Shown here: positions 1 to 9,271 of the stretch, in pieces | Layout of the letters: each line of letters begins with the position of its first letter | Numbering within the stretch: the stretch's first letter is position 1 | Origin: Candidatus Aenigmatarchaeota archaeon | GTDB lineage: Archaea > Aenigmatarchaeota > Aenigmatarchaeia > QMZP01 | Reading direction: 5' to 3' | Length of the DNA stretch: 35,583 bases | Assembly (NCBI GenBank): GCA_017609145.1 | Contig: JAFCEM010000002.1 | Span: 1 to 35,583, forward strand | Position numbers and translations under genes: made by a program | The notes under the pieces: generated by a model | Database searches by the model: none | Told to the model about the DNA's origin: nothing | What the model saw: the letters and a program-made list of their open reading frames with translations, nothing else

Positions 1-1
1 C

Positions 2-472
2 GACGACCATTGGTATGCCGTTTCTCTCAGCAAACTCAAATGCTTTTTTGTTTGCCGAACTAAAAAGCGTCCTTGAGTTGTACACTTCAATTGCATCAAT
101 ATACTTCAATATTTTCTGCATGTTTTCACCAACACCGGACCTGAGAATATCAAATGGGTGGGGGACTATTATGAACCCTCCCTGTTTCCTGATTTCCCTG
201 CAGGTTTCCAGAAGCCCCATATGCTTGTCTATATCCTTTTTTATACCAAAACCAATTATCTCTCCATCCGTTGTTTTGATTTCTTCTCCGGGGATAACCA
301 GCAGGCCTGTTTCTTTTGCTTTTGATGCTGTTTCGAGTGCTCCCACAACCGTGTTGTGGTCAACAACTCCAACTACATCCAGACCCCGTGCCATTGCTGT
401 ACTTATCAATTCCTCAGGAGATGTGTCACTGTCACCCGAGTGGTACGTATGGACGTGCAAATCTGCTTTCAT
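2..472 (-). CDS. PHP-domain metal-dependent hydrolase, 3' end cut by window edge
   Basis: The first 157 residues of a PHP-family protein are visible; the C-terminus lies beyond base 1. The N-terminus reads MKADLHVHTYHSGD, the HxH metal-binding motif of PHP phosphoesterases, followed by VVDHNTV (second metal motif), PGEEI and VPHPFD, all in family order. Members of this family hydrolyse phosphoesters such as nucleotides or RNA ends; the substrate here cannot be told. The start ATG (470-472) lies 4 bp after the stop of the upstream glycosyltransferase, and its ribosome-binding site GGTGAT overlaps that stop, so the two are very probably translated from one message. The family call is firm; the function is open. 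Confidence 0.85.
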   Translation of the reverse strand, partial: MKADLHVHTYHSGDSDTSPEELISTAMARGLDVVGVVDHNTVVGALETASKAKETGLLVIPGEEIKTTDGEIIGFGIKKDIDKHMGLLETCREIRKQGGFIIVPHPFDILRSGVGENMQKILKYIDAIEVYNSRTLFSSANKKAFEFAERNGIPMVV

Positions 473-476
473 AATA

Positions 477-1598
477 TCACCAGTCACGAAACTTGAGTTC
501 CGGGTTTCCTATGAGCTTGTCGCGTATGCCGGATGCCACACCGAAAAGGTAGGCAAGTATTATCACTGGCATGAGGCACAACCCGGTCATGTGCATATGG
601 TATTTTTTCCTGCTTAACTTGCGTGGAGCAAACTTTATATTCACGAGAGTGATAGCCGGTATCAGAAAAAGTAGTGCGATACCTGTAAGGATGTTCGCTA
701 ATGGTGTAGTCAAAACAAAAATGAGTAGAAGTGCCAGCACAAGGAATCCGGGATAAAAGGAGAATGCCGCGTGTTTTGATGCAAGATATACCCTCTTGTG
801 TTTAAGTGCACAGAAAAGCGTGCCCTTGCCATATCTTTTCTTTGCCCTGAAAAATTCACCAAGTGTCTCGGGCTCTATCACCCTAGCGCATGCACGTGGC
901 TCATATTTTATCCTGTATCCGAGCCTGTACATCCTCGCGACAAAATCCCCATCCTCGAGGACTGTTGGTATAAATCCTCCTGTTCTTTCAAAGTCTGACT
1001 TTCTAATCAGCATGCATGAACCCCTTATAGAGAGTATGCTTCCCAGGTTCATCTGGCTCTTGAGCCATGTCTGGTGGGTGCGCTGCTCAAGATGCGATAT
1101 CTTTGCAACGGGCATGTGCTGGTTGCTGCCTATATACTCAGGCACCACCATACTCGTTTTCGGATCTTCTGATCTGTAGTGATAGAATGAAGAAACCAGT
1201 TTGCTTAGTGTATCTCTCTCAAGCATAGTGTCGGAATCAAGAAAAAGTAGGAATTCGCCATTTGCTTCTTTTGCTCCTTTATTAAGTGCATTTCCCTTAC
1301 CACCTCTCTGCATATTCTGAATGACCTTTGCGCCGTATCTTTTTGCTATTTCCGATGTTCTGTCGTCAGAGTCATTGATCACTATGATTTCTTTTTTGGG
1401 GTAATCGCTTTTGATGATCGAATCCAGTGTCTTGCCTATTGTTACCTCTGATTTATATGCCGGCACGACGACCGAAACCAGTGGTGTTTTTTTGGTTATT
1501 GGTATCTCCTTTCCATTGATGCTTTTCTCAAATCTCTGGGAGAGCACGTAAAAACTCAATGATATAAAAATTACTACAACAATGATTATGAGCAGCAT
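477..1598 (-). CDS. Membrane-anchored family 2 glycosyltransferase
   Basis: A 373-residue GT2 enzyme. Residues 1-20 form a hydrophobic N-terminal anchor. The GT-A domain begins at VSVVVPAYKSEVTIGKTL (about 41-58). FLDSDT supplies the DxD-type nucleotide-sugar and metal site near residue 120, and VLEDGDFVARM supplies the catalytic acid. KKRYGKG may correspond to the Q/RxxRW-type acceptor region. Two or three hydrophobic segments follow (about 280-360), as in processive or polyprenyl-linked GT2 enzymes. It most likely transfers a sugar to a lipid or polysaccharide acceptor at the inner membrane face; donor and acceptor are unknown. It is divergently transcribed from the GT4 gene and co-transcribed with the PHP gene. 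Confidence 0.88.
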   Translation of the reverse strand: MLLIIIVVVIFISLSFYVLSQRFEKSINGKEIPITKKTPLVSVVVPAYKSEVTIGKTLDSIIKSDYPKKEIIVINDSDDRTSEIAKRYGAKVIQNMQRGGKGNALNKGAKEANGEFLLFLDSDTMLERDTLSKLVSSFYHYRSEDPKTSMVVPEYIGSNQHMPVAKISHLEQRTHQTWLKSQMNLGSILSIRGSCMLIRKSDFERTGGFIPTVLEDGDFVARMYRLGYRIKYEPRACARVIEPETLGEFFRAKKRYGKGTLFCALKHKRVYLASKHAAFSFYPGFLVLALLLIFVLTTPLANILTGIALLFLIPAITLVNIKFAPRKLSRKKYHMHMTGLCLMPVIILAYLFGVASGIRDKLIGNPELKFRDW

Positions 1599-1617
1599 AT
1601 AAATAGTTGCGGCATAG

Positions 1618-1632
1618 TCTTAAATAAATCGC
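1618..1632. promoter_or_regulatory. Shared divergent A/T box between GT2 and GT4
   Basis: TTAAATAAAT at 1620-1629 reads as an archaeal TATA box on both strands. It lies about 22-31 bp from the GT2 start (1598) and 27-36 bp from the GT4 start (1656). No other A/T box is available in the 57-bp gap, so one near-symmetric element probably serves both genes. Confidence 0.55.
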
Positions 1633-1655
1633 AACCTGCTGGTTGGGTGTGTTTT

Positions 1656-2810
1656 ATGAAGATAGGTGTATTCACGGAGACCTTCCTTCCGAACATAGAC
1701 GGTGTTGTTGTTTCAGTCCTCAATATGAACAGATTTTTGATTAAGCAGGGACATGAGGTTTGTGTCTTTACGGTAGGTAAGGGCCCGCATGTTGTTGACG
1801 GTTATGATGTATTCAGGGCAAGGGGTCTTTCGGTTCTTTCGTACAAGTGTTACCAGCTTGGGGTGCCATCACTAAGGATTATTGAACATGTGGCAGGGAC
1901 CGGGATTGATGTCCTTCATACCAGGGGACCGTTCACAATGGGCCTGATGGCAAAGCACATATCACGTCTTATGAATCTCCCTCTCATCGGCACCTTCGAC
2001 ACCCCCATACAAGAATATGTACACTACCTTCCTGTTGCAGGGAGAATCGGTGCGACAAAGGAAGTGCTATCCAGACTCGCAGTTAAATATGCTGTGTGGT
2101 ACTACAATGGATGTGACATTGTAACTACACCATCAGAAACCGTGAAAAGGCAGCTCATTAAGATGGGTTGCAAAAAGAGAGTGGTGGCGCTTAGTAATGG
2201 TGTTGATATCAGAAGATATAATCCAGATAACTACTCAAATACTATAAGGAATGGATTTTGCAGACCGGATGAACACATGATACTTCATGTGGGCAGGATC
2301 ACAAAAGAGAAGCGTGTTGACATGCTTCTGGTAATGGCGAAACATCTAATGGAAAGGAAGGTTAAATTCAGGCTCATAATTGTCGGTAAGGGGCCAGCCC
2401 TAAAGGAACTTACTGAAGCTTCCAAGAATATGGGCCTTTCAGAGTACGTCACATTTACAGGATTCGTCGCTGACGAGGAACTGCCGAAATACTATGCAAC
2501 TGCCGATGTTTTTGTCACGGCATCGCCTGTGGAAACCCAGGGTATAGTATTGCTCGAAGCGCTGGCATCCGGCACGCCTATTGTTGGTGCACGTGCAGGC
2601 GCAATACCGGAGCTGGTAGAAAACAAAAAAAATGGTCTTCTTTTCAGGATGGGTGATGCCAAAGACGCAGGAGAAAAAATTGCATGGATATTCGAAGATG
2701 ATGGCCTCAGAAAAAGGCTCTCGGGAAATGCAAAAGAATCCGTTGCTGAACATTCACTTGAGAATGTCTGCAAAAAGCTTGAAAAGATTTACGAAGAAAT
2801 GATAAAGTGA
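1656..2810 (+). CDS. Family 4 glycosyltransferase (GT-B fold)
   Basis: The N-terminus MKIGVFTETFLPNIDGV is the usual GT4 opening with its glycine-rich acceptor-side loop. The C-terminal half has HVGRITKEKRVD, the donor-binding loop GFVADEELPKYYATADV, and the EX7E motif in ETQGIVLLEALASG. The whole resembles GDP-mannose or UDP-glucose:lipid transferases. The open frame could begin at a GTG at 1647, but the ATG at 1656 gives the family-typical N-terminus and fits the A/T box. The gene lies 4 bp before the methyltransferase, so glycolipid or surface glycan synthesis is the likely setting. The sugar and acceptor cannot be read from the sequence. Confidence 0.9.
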   Translation: MKIGVFTETFLPNIDGVVVSVLNMNRFLIKQGHEVCVFTVGKGPHVVDGYDVFRARGLSVLSYKCYQLGVPSLRIIEHVAGTGIDVLHTRGPFTMGLMAKHISRLMNLPLIGTFDTPIQEYVHYLPVAGRIGATKEVLSRLAVKYAVWYYNGCDIVTTPSETVKRQLIKMGCKKRVVALSNGVDIRRYNPDNYSNTIRNGFCRPDEHMILHVGRITKEKRVDMLLVMAKHLMERKVKFRLIIVGKGPALKELTEASKNMGLSEYVTFTGFVADEELPKYYATADVFVTASPVETQGIVLLEALASGTPIVGARAGAIPELVENKKNGLLFRMGDAKDAGEKIAWIFEDDGLRKRLSGNAKESVAEHSLENVCKKLEKIYEEMIK

Positions 2811-2814
2811 TTAC

Positions 2815-3570
2815 ATGTCAGATTCTTACTGGTCAGATATATGGAAAGGTGTGGAAAGGGTGAATTTTGACGTTAACAAACCCCCGTACACATGGAACAT
2901 GTATGAGCATCTTCTCAAAGACTACGATCTGAAGGGTAAAAAGGTTCTTGAGTTTGGATGCGGCACCGGCATAAATTCTACCATAATGGTAGCGAGGGGT
3001 GCAAGGATGGTCTTCTTTGACAGCTCCAAAAGCGCGCTGGAGCTTGTAAGGAAGAACCTTGAAAGGCTTTCCTTGGATGCGGAACTTGTCCATGGGGACG
3101 TATTCGATTCGGATTTTAATGGGGAATTCGACCTCGTCCATTCTGAGGGTCTAGTGGAGCACTTTTTAGAGCCCAGAAGGCAAGAGATAGTGGATATTCA
3201 CGCAAGGGCTGCGAAGAAGGGGGGTGAGGTTTTGATCATAGTTCCCCATAGGAAATGCGCACCATACAGGATTGGAAAGTACATTGCAACAAAAACGGGT
3301 ACGTGGCTGTATGGGAACGAGTATCCATATACAAAAAAGGAGTTGAAGGAGAGAATGAGGAGAGCCGGACTCAGGCCTGGGAACATAATAGGCGGGGAAA
3401 CCCTATTCTCGTTGTTTTTCATGTTCTCACCGATAGCTATGCTCTCGAGCAGGTTGGTGCGGCTCGGGCTCACACAACCAATGTCCAAGAATATAAGCAG
3501 GCTGAATTATAACAACTATGTAGCCAACAAATGGGGCAGGAACATCGGTTGTGTGGGCAGGAAGTTGTAA
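2815..3570 (+). CDS. Class I SAM-dependent methyltransferase
   Basis: A 251-residue protein. Motif I, VLEFGCGTGINS (about 44-55), is the SAM-binding glycine loop. The acidic residue at the end of beta-2 (FFDSSKSAL) and the motif-II-like GDVFDSDFNGEFDLVHS follow in order. After the Rossmann core it continues with IIVPHRKCAPYRIGKYIATK and a hydrophobic stretch near 195-210. It starts 4 bp after the GT4 stop, so it belongs to the same transcript and may methylate a sugar or lipid headgroup made there. The substrate is unknown. Confidence 0.85.
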   Translation: MSDSYWSDIWKGVERVNFDVNKPPYTWNMYEHLLKDYDLKGKKVLEFGCGTGINSTIMVARGARMVFFDSSKSALELVRKNLERLSLDAELVHGDVFDSDFNGEFDLVHSEGLVEHFLEPRRQEIVDIHARAAKKGGEVLIIVPHRKCAPYRIGKYIATKTGTWLYGNEYPYTKKELKERMRRAGLRPGNIIGGETLFSLFFMFSPIAMLSSRLVRLGLTQPMSKNISRLNYNNYVANKWGRNIGCVGRKL

Positions 3571-3598
3571 ATTTAAGAAATGAGCACAAATATTGACT

Positions 3599-5107
3599 AT
3601 GAGCGCTGACAGGATTCTTGACATTGCCAAGAGGAGGGGGTTCTTCTGGCAGAGCTCCCAGATATACGGGGGCATAGCGGGTTTCTACGACTATGCGCAT
3701 CTGGGCACGATGCTGAAAAGGAAATGGGAAAGTGTCTGGAGGGGGTTCTTCCTTTCACTGGATGACAACTTCTACGAGATATCACCCTCTGTGATAATGC
3801 CCAAGAATGTATTCGTTGCTTCCGGGCATCTTGAGTCGTTCGTCGATCCGATAGTAAAGTGTGTGAAATGTAAGAATGTGGAAAGGGCGGATCACCTGCT
3901 TGAGACTCAACTCAAACAGAATTTTGAGGGTATCTCGATAGAAGATATAGAAAAGCTAATCAAGAAGCACAACATAAGGTGCCCGAAGTGTAGGGGTGAG
4001 CTCAGGGAAATTGGAGAGTTGAATATGATGTTCCCTATTGAAGTGGGCACAAGCGATGCTGCCGAAGCCTATTTGACAGGCGAAACCGCACAGGGTGCCT
4101 ATGTAAACTTCAAACTTGAATTTGATTGCCTCAGAAAGAGGCTACCTATGGGGCTTGCTGTTGTTGGCAAGGCATTCAGGAATGAGATAGCACCGAGGAA
4201 TATGCTCATTAGGATGAGGGAGTTCTCGCAGGCAGAGCTCCAGATATTCTTCGACCCGAAGAAAATCAACCAGCACCCGGATTTCAGGAAGGTGTCAAAA
4301 TACAAGCTCAGGTTGTTCCCTGTGAAGAACAGAAAGAAGAATAAAATCAACGAAGTATCATGTAGTGATGTTGTGAAGAAGCTTAAGCTGCCCAAGTTCT
4401 ATGTTTACCATATGGCCAAGGTCCAGCAGTTCTACCTTGACCTATTGAAGCTGCCGCACAAAAAGTTCAGATTCAGGCAGCTCAGTGACGAGGAGAAGGC
4501 ATTCTATAATAAATATCACTGGGATGTTGAGCTTGATATTGAGAGCGTCGGTGGTTTTAAGGAGGTTGCTGGTGTGCACTACAGGACAGACCACGACCTG
4601 AAAGGCCATCAGGAGATTTCAAACCAGAACATGGAAGTCAGCGCTGATGGTAGGAAGTTCATACCACACGTGCTTGAGCTTAGTTTTGGTGTGGACAGGA
4701 ACGTCTATGCCCTGCTTGACCTGGCCTACGAGAAGGAGAAGGGTGTCAGGGACGTTCTCAGGTTCCCGCGGATGGTCTCCACCTTCGACGCTGCTGTTTT
4801 CCCGCTTGTGAACAAGGACGGGCTTCCGGAAAAGTCAAGGGAACTGCAGTGCCTTCTGGTGGATAACGGGCTTAAGGTTTTCTATGACGCCTCAGGCAGC
4901 ATAGGCAGAAGATACAGGCGTGTTGATGAGATAGGTGTTGCTGCATCATTCACATGCGACCATCAAACGCTTAAGGATAACACCATAACCCTGCGCGACC
5001 GCGACAGCATGAAGCAGGTAAGAATTAAGCTCTGGGACGCTCCGAACGTGCTAAAGAGGTTCCTCAGAGGTGAAGAGCTGCCGAAACTCGGCAAGCCCTT
5101 TAAATAA
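3599..5107 (+). CDS. glyS: Glycyl-tRNA synthetase (alpha2 type)
   Basis: A class II aminoacyl-tRNA synthetase that charges tRNA-Gly in the cytoplasm. It opens with the family signature RRGFFWQSSQIYGGIAGFYD. An insertion with two CxxC pairs (CVKCKN and CPKCRG, about residues 83-142) looks like a zinc site. Motif 2 is FRNEIAPRN followed by MREFSQAE; motif 3 is SFGVDRNVYALLD. The last 100 residues form the anticodon-binding domain. At 503 residues it is a little short for archaeal GlyRS but complete. The frame opens at a TTG (3593), but the ATG at 3599 gives the standard N-terminus and sits about 25 bp after an AAATTTAA box. Its 3' end overlaps the convergent exchanger gene by 8 bp. Confidence 0.95.
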   Translation: MSADRILDIAKRRGFFWQSSQIYGGIAGFYDYAHLGTMLKRKWESVWRGFFLSLDDNFYEISPSVIMPKNVFVASGHLESFVDPIVKCVKCKNVERADHLLETQLKQNFEGISIEDIEKLIKKHNIRCPKCRGELREIGELNMMFPIEVGTSDAAEAYLTGETAQGAYVNFKLEFDCLRKRLPMGLAVVGKAFRNEIAPRNMLIRMREFSQAELQIFFDPKKINQHPDFRKVSKYKLRLFPVKNRKKNKINEVSCSDVVKKLKLPKFYVYHMAKVQQFYLDLLKLPHKKFRFRQLSDEEKAFYNKYHWDVELDIESVGGFKEVAGVHYRTDHDLKGHQEISNQNMEVSADGRKFIPHVLELSFGVDRNVYALLDLAYEKEKGVRDVLRFPRMVSTFDAAVFPLVNKDGLPEKSRELQCLLVDNGLKVFYDASGSIGRRYRRVDEIGVAASFTCDHQTLKDNTITLRDRDSMKQVRIKLWDAPNVLKRFLRGEELPKLGKPFK

Positions 5108-6029
5108 CGAACTGCAGCGCCACAAAGATTATGTAAATTATTATAAGTATAATTGCTTCCATGGGTGTTTTTTTCCATTCGGTTCTCATGAATATAAGGA
5201 GCGCGCCCGTTATTATCAGCATTATTGGTATGTTTACCAGTATCATGGATGTTGTGACCGGTGCAACAACAACAAGCGATGATATCCCTAGTATCATGAG
5301 ATTGAAGATGTTGCTGCCTATTATGTTGCCAAGTGATATGCCTCTCATGCGCTTGCGTGCCGCAACAACTGATGTGGCAAGCTCCGGTAATGATGTGCCT
5401 ACTGCTATTATTATCAGTGATATGAAAAGCTCCGACACACCGAACCATTTCGCTATCTCCACTGTTGAGGTAACTATAATGTTGGCACCAATGATTACAC
5501 CAATACCTCCAATTAGGCAGAACAGTAGGTATTTTATTTCACACCATTTCCTTATTTGTTTTTTACCAGAAGCCCCTATTTCACTTTTCCTTGATCTGAC
5601 AAGCCACACCATATAGATTAACGCCAGTGCTATCAAAACCACACCCTCAAACCAGAACATGCCACCAAGAATGAGAAATGCGCCAAGAATGCTAAAACCA
5701 AACATGAAATATCCCTGCCTGAGGTACTCCCTCTTTGTAATGAATGGTGTAGTGAGGGCTGCCAAACCGAGCACCAAACCGATATTCGTTATGTTCGAGC
5801 CTATGATGGTGCCTGTTGAGATGCTTGCGACACCACTGAAAGCTGATGTTATACACACCGCCAGCTCAGGCAGTGAGGTTGCTATTGCAACAAGCGTTAT
5901 GCCTATCACAAGCTCTGACACACCCAGTGCCCGGGCAATCCGTGAGGCATAGTTCGTAATTATGTCTGCTCCCTTCAGCAGCAGGAAAAGCCCGAAGATG
6001 AAGAGCAGGATGTACAAAAACTGTATCAT
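5100..6029 (-). CDS. CaCA-family calcium(cation)/sodium antiporter (YrbG-like)
   Basis: A 309-residue membrane protein with about ten hydrophobic segments arranged as two inverted halves. Each half carries the alpha-repeat: ATSLPELAV followed by GSNITNIGLVLG in the first, and GTSLPELAT followed by GSNIFNLMILG in the second. These supply the paired Glu and Asn/Ser ligands of the exchanger family. The gene overlaps the upstream Ca2+-ATPase by 4 bp (ATGA), implying translational coupling, so both proteins probably export Ca2+. Family is secure; ion specificity (Ca2+/Na+ or Ca2+/H+) is inferred from the neighbour. Confidence 0.92.
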   Translation of the reverse strand: MIQFLYILLFIFGLFLLLKGADIITNYASRIARALGVSELVIGITLVAIATSLPELAVCITSAFSGVASISTGTIIGSNITNIGLVLGLAALTTPFITKREYLRQGYFMFGFSILGAFLILGGMFWFEGVVLIALALIYMVWLVRSRKSEIGASGKKQIRKWCEIKYLLFCLIGGIGVIIGANIIVTSTVEIAKWFGVSELFISLIIIAVGTSLPELATSVVAARKRMRGISLGNIIGSNIFNLMILGISSLVVVAPVTTSMILVNIPIMLIITGALLIFMRTEWKKTPMEAIILIIIYIIFVALQFVI

Positions 6030-8755
6030 TTCTTCCCCCTGTGCTCAGAAAAGAGCATCTTTGCCTGGACAATGATAAATACCGAGATTGATATTGCTAT
6101 TACCCTGAGCCAGTCCCATATATCCAGAGCAGTTGTTCCGAATGCCGGTTGCAGTGCTGGAAGATATATCACCAGCAGCTGCAAGAGTATGGATGACATT
6201 ATAGCGAGTATGAGCTTCCTGTTTGAGAAGAACCCTGTACTGAAAATTGAATGCTTAGATGAGCGGCAGTTGAGCACATTGAATATCTGGAACATCACTA
6301 ATATTGTGAATGCCATTGTCCTCGCTTTCACAACACCGAATGGCAGCTCCGCTGCAAAGATATAGAGCGTCCCTATGCACATTATTATCCCTACACCGAA
6401 TATGAATATCAGGGTATTCCAATTGAGTATATTCTCCTTCGGGTCTCTGGGTGGTATCTTCATTATATCAGGCTGCGGCGGCTCTGTGCCCAGTGCCAAT
6501 GCAGGCAGACCATCAGTGACGAGGTTTATCCAGAGTATCTGCACTGCTATTATTGGGAGCACGAAAACTCCGGTCTGTGGGTCAATAAAGCTTATCAGCA
6601 TAGCAATGAAAACAACAAGAACTTCCCCGAGATTGCTCGAGAGCAGATATATTATGAAGTTTTTTATGTTATCATAAATGCTTCTCCCGTTCCTCACGGC
6701 GCTGACTATGCTGCTGAAATGGTCATCAACGAGTATCATGTCAGAGGCCTCCTTGGCGACATCAGTACCCGTTACTCCCATTGATATTCCTATGTCCGCC
6801 TTTTTGATTGCTGGTGCATCATTAATCCCGTCTCCTGTCATTGCTATGATATGTCCTTTCTTCTTGAATGCGTCCACTATCCTTACTTTGTGTTCGGGGT
6901 TGACCCTTGCATATACTGTAATCTCTTCCACCCTCTTCCTCAGTTCGGTTTCCGAGAGCGAATCCATCTCAGGACCAGTAATGACGTGCCCATCGTTCTT
7001 CATCATATCCAACTGTTTTGCTATTGCAACAGCAGTATTCCTGTGATCGCCGGTTATCATGACCACCTTAATCCCAGCCTGCTTGCATAGCGCTATGTCC
7101 TCTTTAACTCCCTCTCTAGGTGCATCAAACATGCCTGCAAGACCGAGGAATGTGAGTCCGCTCTCAATCTCCTTTTCTGTGCTGAAGCCGGTCCCTTCCT
7201 TATATGCGATGCCAAGTACGCGAAGCGCTTCCTTTGCCATCTCCTGGTTTATTTTTAATATCTTTCTCTTTTCTCTCTCAGTTAAGGGGAGCACCTTGTT
7301 TCCCGTGCAAATTTTTGTACAGCGCTTCAGTAATATCTCCGGAGCGCCCTTGGAGCAGACAAGTTGTTTTTTACCGATGGAATGGATAGTTGACATCATC
7401 TTTCTCTCAGACGTAAACGGAACCTCGTTCTTCTTGGGATATTTGTTGTTTATGTTCTCCTGTTTTATGCCTGCCTTGGCAGCTGCCACAAGAAAAGCAC
7501 CTTCTGTTGGGTCGCCTATAATATGCCATTTACCGTCCTTCTCAAGCGTTGTATTATTGCAGAGAACGCCTATCTTCAGAAGCTGCTTAAGTATGACGTT
7601 CTTCTCTGGCCTGATTGGACTCCCCTCATGGAAAAATTTGCCCTTTGTGTTGTAGCCGCTTCCTTTAATCCTTATTATCTTGTTGTCAAGCCAAATCTTG
7701 GATATGGTCATCTCATCCCTGGTCAGTGTTCCTGTCTTGTCAGCACATATCACGGTCGTACATCCTAATGTCTCGACTGCGGGAAGCATCCTTACGAGCG
7801 CGTTCTCTTTCGAGAGTTTCTGCAGGCCTATTGTTAATGTTATTGTCACGACAGCGGGCAGGCCCTCTGGTATTGCGGCTACCGCAAGGGCCACGCCTGT
7901 TATGAACATATCAATAATAGGATTGCCGCGGAGCACCCCCATTATTGATACGACAGCGCATATTACCAGAATCAGTATGCCGAGTTTTTTGCCAAAGGCG
8001 TCCAGTCTTCTTTGAAGTGGGGTATGTTTCTCCTCTGCTGATTCTATCATCTGTGCTATGTGTCCCATCTGGGTCTTCATGCCTGTTTCAGTGACAACAC
8101 CCACACCCCTCCCAAAGGTTACAATAGTACCCATGAATGCCATATTCTTCATTTCTGGTATGCTCTCTGTTCTTACAGTGTCGGTGTCTTTCAGGACAGG
8201 CATCGATTCTCCGGTCAGTGATGCCTCGTTTATCTTCAGGTTCATGGCCTCTATTATTCTCATATCAGCTGCAACCTTGTCGCCCTCCTTGAGGAAGACA
8301 ATATCACCCGGAACAAGGGTCTTGCTTGGTGTTTTGAGTTTCTTGCCGCCACGCATAACAACAACCTCCGGAGAGGCGAGTCTTTTCAGGGCTTCTATGG
8401 TTTTCTCTGCCTTGTATTCCTGCACGAACCCAAAAATAGCATTGAGTATCACTATTGTAGTAATAACAACCGTATCAATGAGATTGTCTATAAGCAGTGA
8501 TATAACTGCAGCTATGATAAGTATGATGATAAGAAAACTCTTGAACTGCCGCAGAAATATCATAAGAGGGCCTCGTTTTTTCTTCTTTGTAAGTTCATTG
8601 GGTCCGAATCTGGCAAGCCTTTTGCCGACCTCGGATGAGCTAAGACCTTTACTGATGTTAGAGCCCATTGCTTTCAGAACATCACTGCTCCGAAGCGACT
8701 GCCATTTTTCAGTCTTCTTCTTGGGTGTTGTAGGGATTGGCGACCTCCTGCTCAT
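6026..8755 (-). CDS. P2A-type Ca2+-transporting ATPase
   Basis: A 909-residue P-type ATPase in the plasma membrane. The actuator motif TGES is at 181-184, the phosphorylated aspartate is D339 in ICADKTGTLT, and TGDGINDAP is the hinge motif. Calcium ligands known from SERCA are visible: PEGLP in M4 (E297), SSNLGE in M5, and NLVTDGLPALALG in M6, supporting Ca2+ rather than Mg2+ or Na+/K+ transport. The N-terminal cation-ATPase domain and the C-terminal M7-M10 segment are complete. It lies 46 bp after the NAC gene and overlaps the exchanger by 4 bp. A weak A/T box (ATTAATAATA, minus strand, about 8776-8785) could give it its own start site. Confidence 0.95.
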   Translation of the reverse strand: MSRRSPIPTTPKKKTEKWQSLRSSDVLKAMGSNISKGLSSSEVGKRLARFGPNELTKKKKRGPLMIFLRQFKSFLIIILIIAAVISLLIDNLIDTVVITTIVILNAIFGFVQEYKAEKTIEALKRLASPEVVVMRGGKKLKTPSKTLVPGDIVFLKEGDKVAADMRIIEAMNLKINEASLTGESMPVLKDTDTVRTESIPEMKNMAFMGTIVTFGRGVGVVTETGMKTQMGHIAQMIESAEEKHTPLQRRLDAFGKKLGILILVICAVVSIMGVLRGNPIIDMFITGVALAVAAIPEGLPAVVTITLTIGLQKLSKENALVRMLPAVETLGCTTVICADKTGTLTRDEMTISKIWLDNKIIRIKGSGYNTKGKFFHEGSPIRPEKNVILKQLLKIGVLCNNTTLEKDGKWHIIGDPTEGAFLVAAAKAGIKQENINNKYPKKNEVPFTSERKMMSTIHSIGKKQLVCSKGAPEILLKRCTKICTGNKVLPLTEREKRKILKINQEMAKEALRVLGIAYKEGTGFSTEKEIESGLTFLGLAGMFDAPREGVKEDIALCKQAGIKVVMITGDHRNTAVAIAKQLDMMKNDGHVITGPEMDSLSETELRKRVEEITVYARVNPEHKVRIVDAFKKKGHIIAMTGDGINDAPAIKKADIGISMGVTGTDVAKEASDMILVDDHFSSIVSAVRNGRSIYDNIKNFIIYLLSSNLGEVLVVFIAMLISFIDPQTGVFVLPIIAVQILWINLVTDGLPALALGTEPPQPDIMKIPPRDPKENILNWNTLIFIFGVGIIMCIGTLYIFAAELPFGVVKARTMAFTILVMFQIFNVLNCRSSKHSIFSTGFFSNRKLILAIMSSILLQLLVIYLPALQPAFGTTALDIWDWLRVIAISISVFIIVQAKMLFSEHRGKK

Positions 8756-8801
8756 AAGAATATATTATCTGTTCTGTATTATTAATCCAAACAGGTAAAA
8801 A

Positions 8802-9149
8802 TCAACCTTTCTTTTCGGTCTTCAGTTTAATTATAGCCTGTGCAAGATCGCCTTCAGATTCCTCGAGTGCATTCCTGGCCTCATCTTCTGAGGCGCCCGT
8901 TCTGTCCATAACAACCCTGACATCATCTTCATTACTTTCGTTTTCCGGAGATTCTGGCTCTCTCTCAGAAACATCACCCACAATCTGAAAAGTGTCCTGC
9001 CCCCCCACATTCACTTTGGTGACTTGTGGGTTAGATATAACAATCTCTTTATCAGCACTTTTTATTATCACTTCTTCTGCATCTATCTGGTCCATCTTCA
9101 TACCCATTCTTCTCATTGCACGTTCCATTTGCCGTGGATTAATCTTCAT
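8802..9149 (-). CDS. nac: Archaeal nascent polypeptide-associated complex protein (aNAC)
   Basis: A 115-residue ribosome-associated chaperone that homodimerises and binds emerging chains. The N-terminal region (MKINPRQMERAMRRMGMKMDQID) is the usual archaeal NAC start. The NAC beta-barrel follows at about 22-62 (VIKSADKEIVISNPQVTKV). An acidic linker leads to a C-terminal UBA domain (about 77-112, MDRTGASEDEARNALEE), the standard architecture. A clear AGGAGA ribosome-binding site lies 5 bp upstream of the ATG, and a CTATTTATAG box (9184-9193, minus strand) precedes it. Confidence 0.95.
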   Translation of the reverse strand: MKINPRQMERAMRRMGMKMDQIDAEEVIIKSADKEIVISNPQVTKVNVGGQDTFQIVGDVSEREPESPENESNEDDVRVVMDRTGASEDEARNALEESEGDLAQAIIKLKTEKKG

Positions 9150-9182
9150 ACATATCTCCTATATTTTGATATGTAAGAATAA

Positions 9183-9250
9183 GCTATAAATAGGTTCTCA
9201 AATCGTTGTTTTTCAAAAAACATAATCCAGTTGGTTTTGTGTTTTTATTG
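9183..9250. promoter_or_regulatory. Divergent promoters for nac (-) and polB (+)
   Basis: In this 122-bp gap, CTATTTATAG (minus strand, 9184-9193) lies about 35 bp upstream of nac. TTTTTATT (plus strand, 9242-9249) lies about 22-30 bp upstream of the polB ATG. Both fit archaeal TATA spacing. polB has no evident ribosome-binding site and is probably leaderless or nearly so. Confidence 0.5.
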
Positions 9251-9271
9251 CTTTGAATGCATCTTTAAATT

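Noticed and set aside
15..617. 200-residue plus-strand frame
   Set aside because: Antisense to the PHP and GT2 genes, both of which carry clear catalytic motifs.
8058..8798. 246-residue plus-strand frame
   Set aside because: Fully antisense to the Ca2+-ATPase, whose motifs are unmistakable; the peptide is Ser/Thr/Ile-rich shadow sequence.
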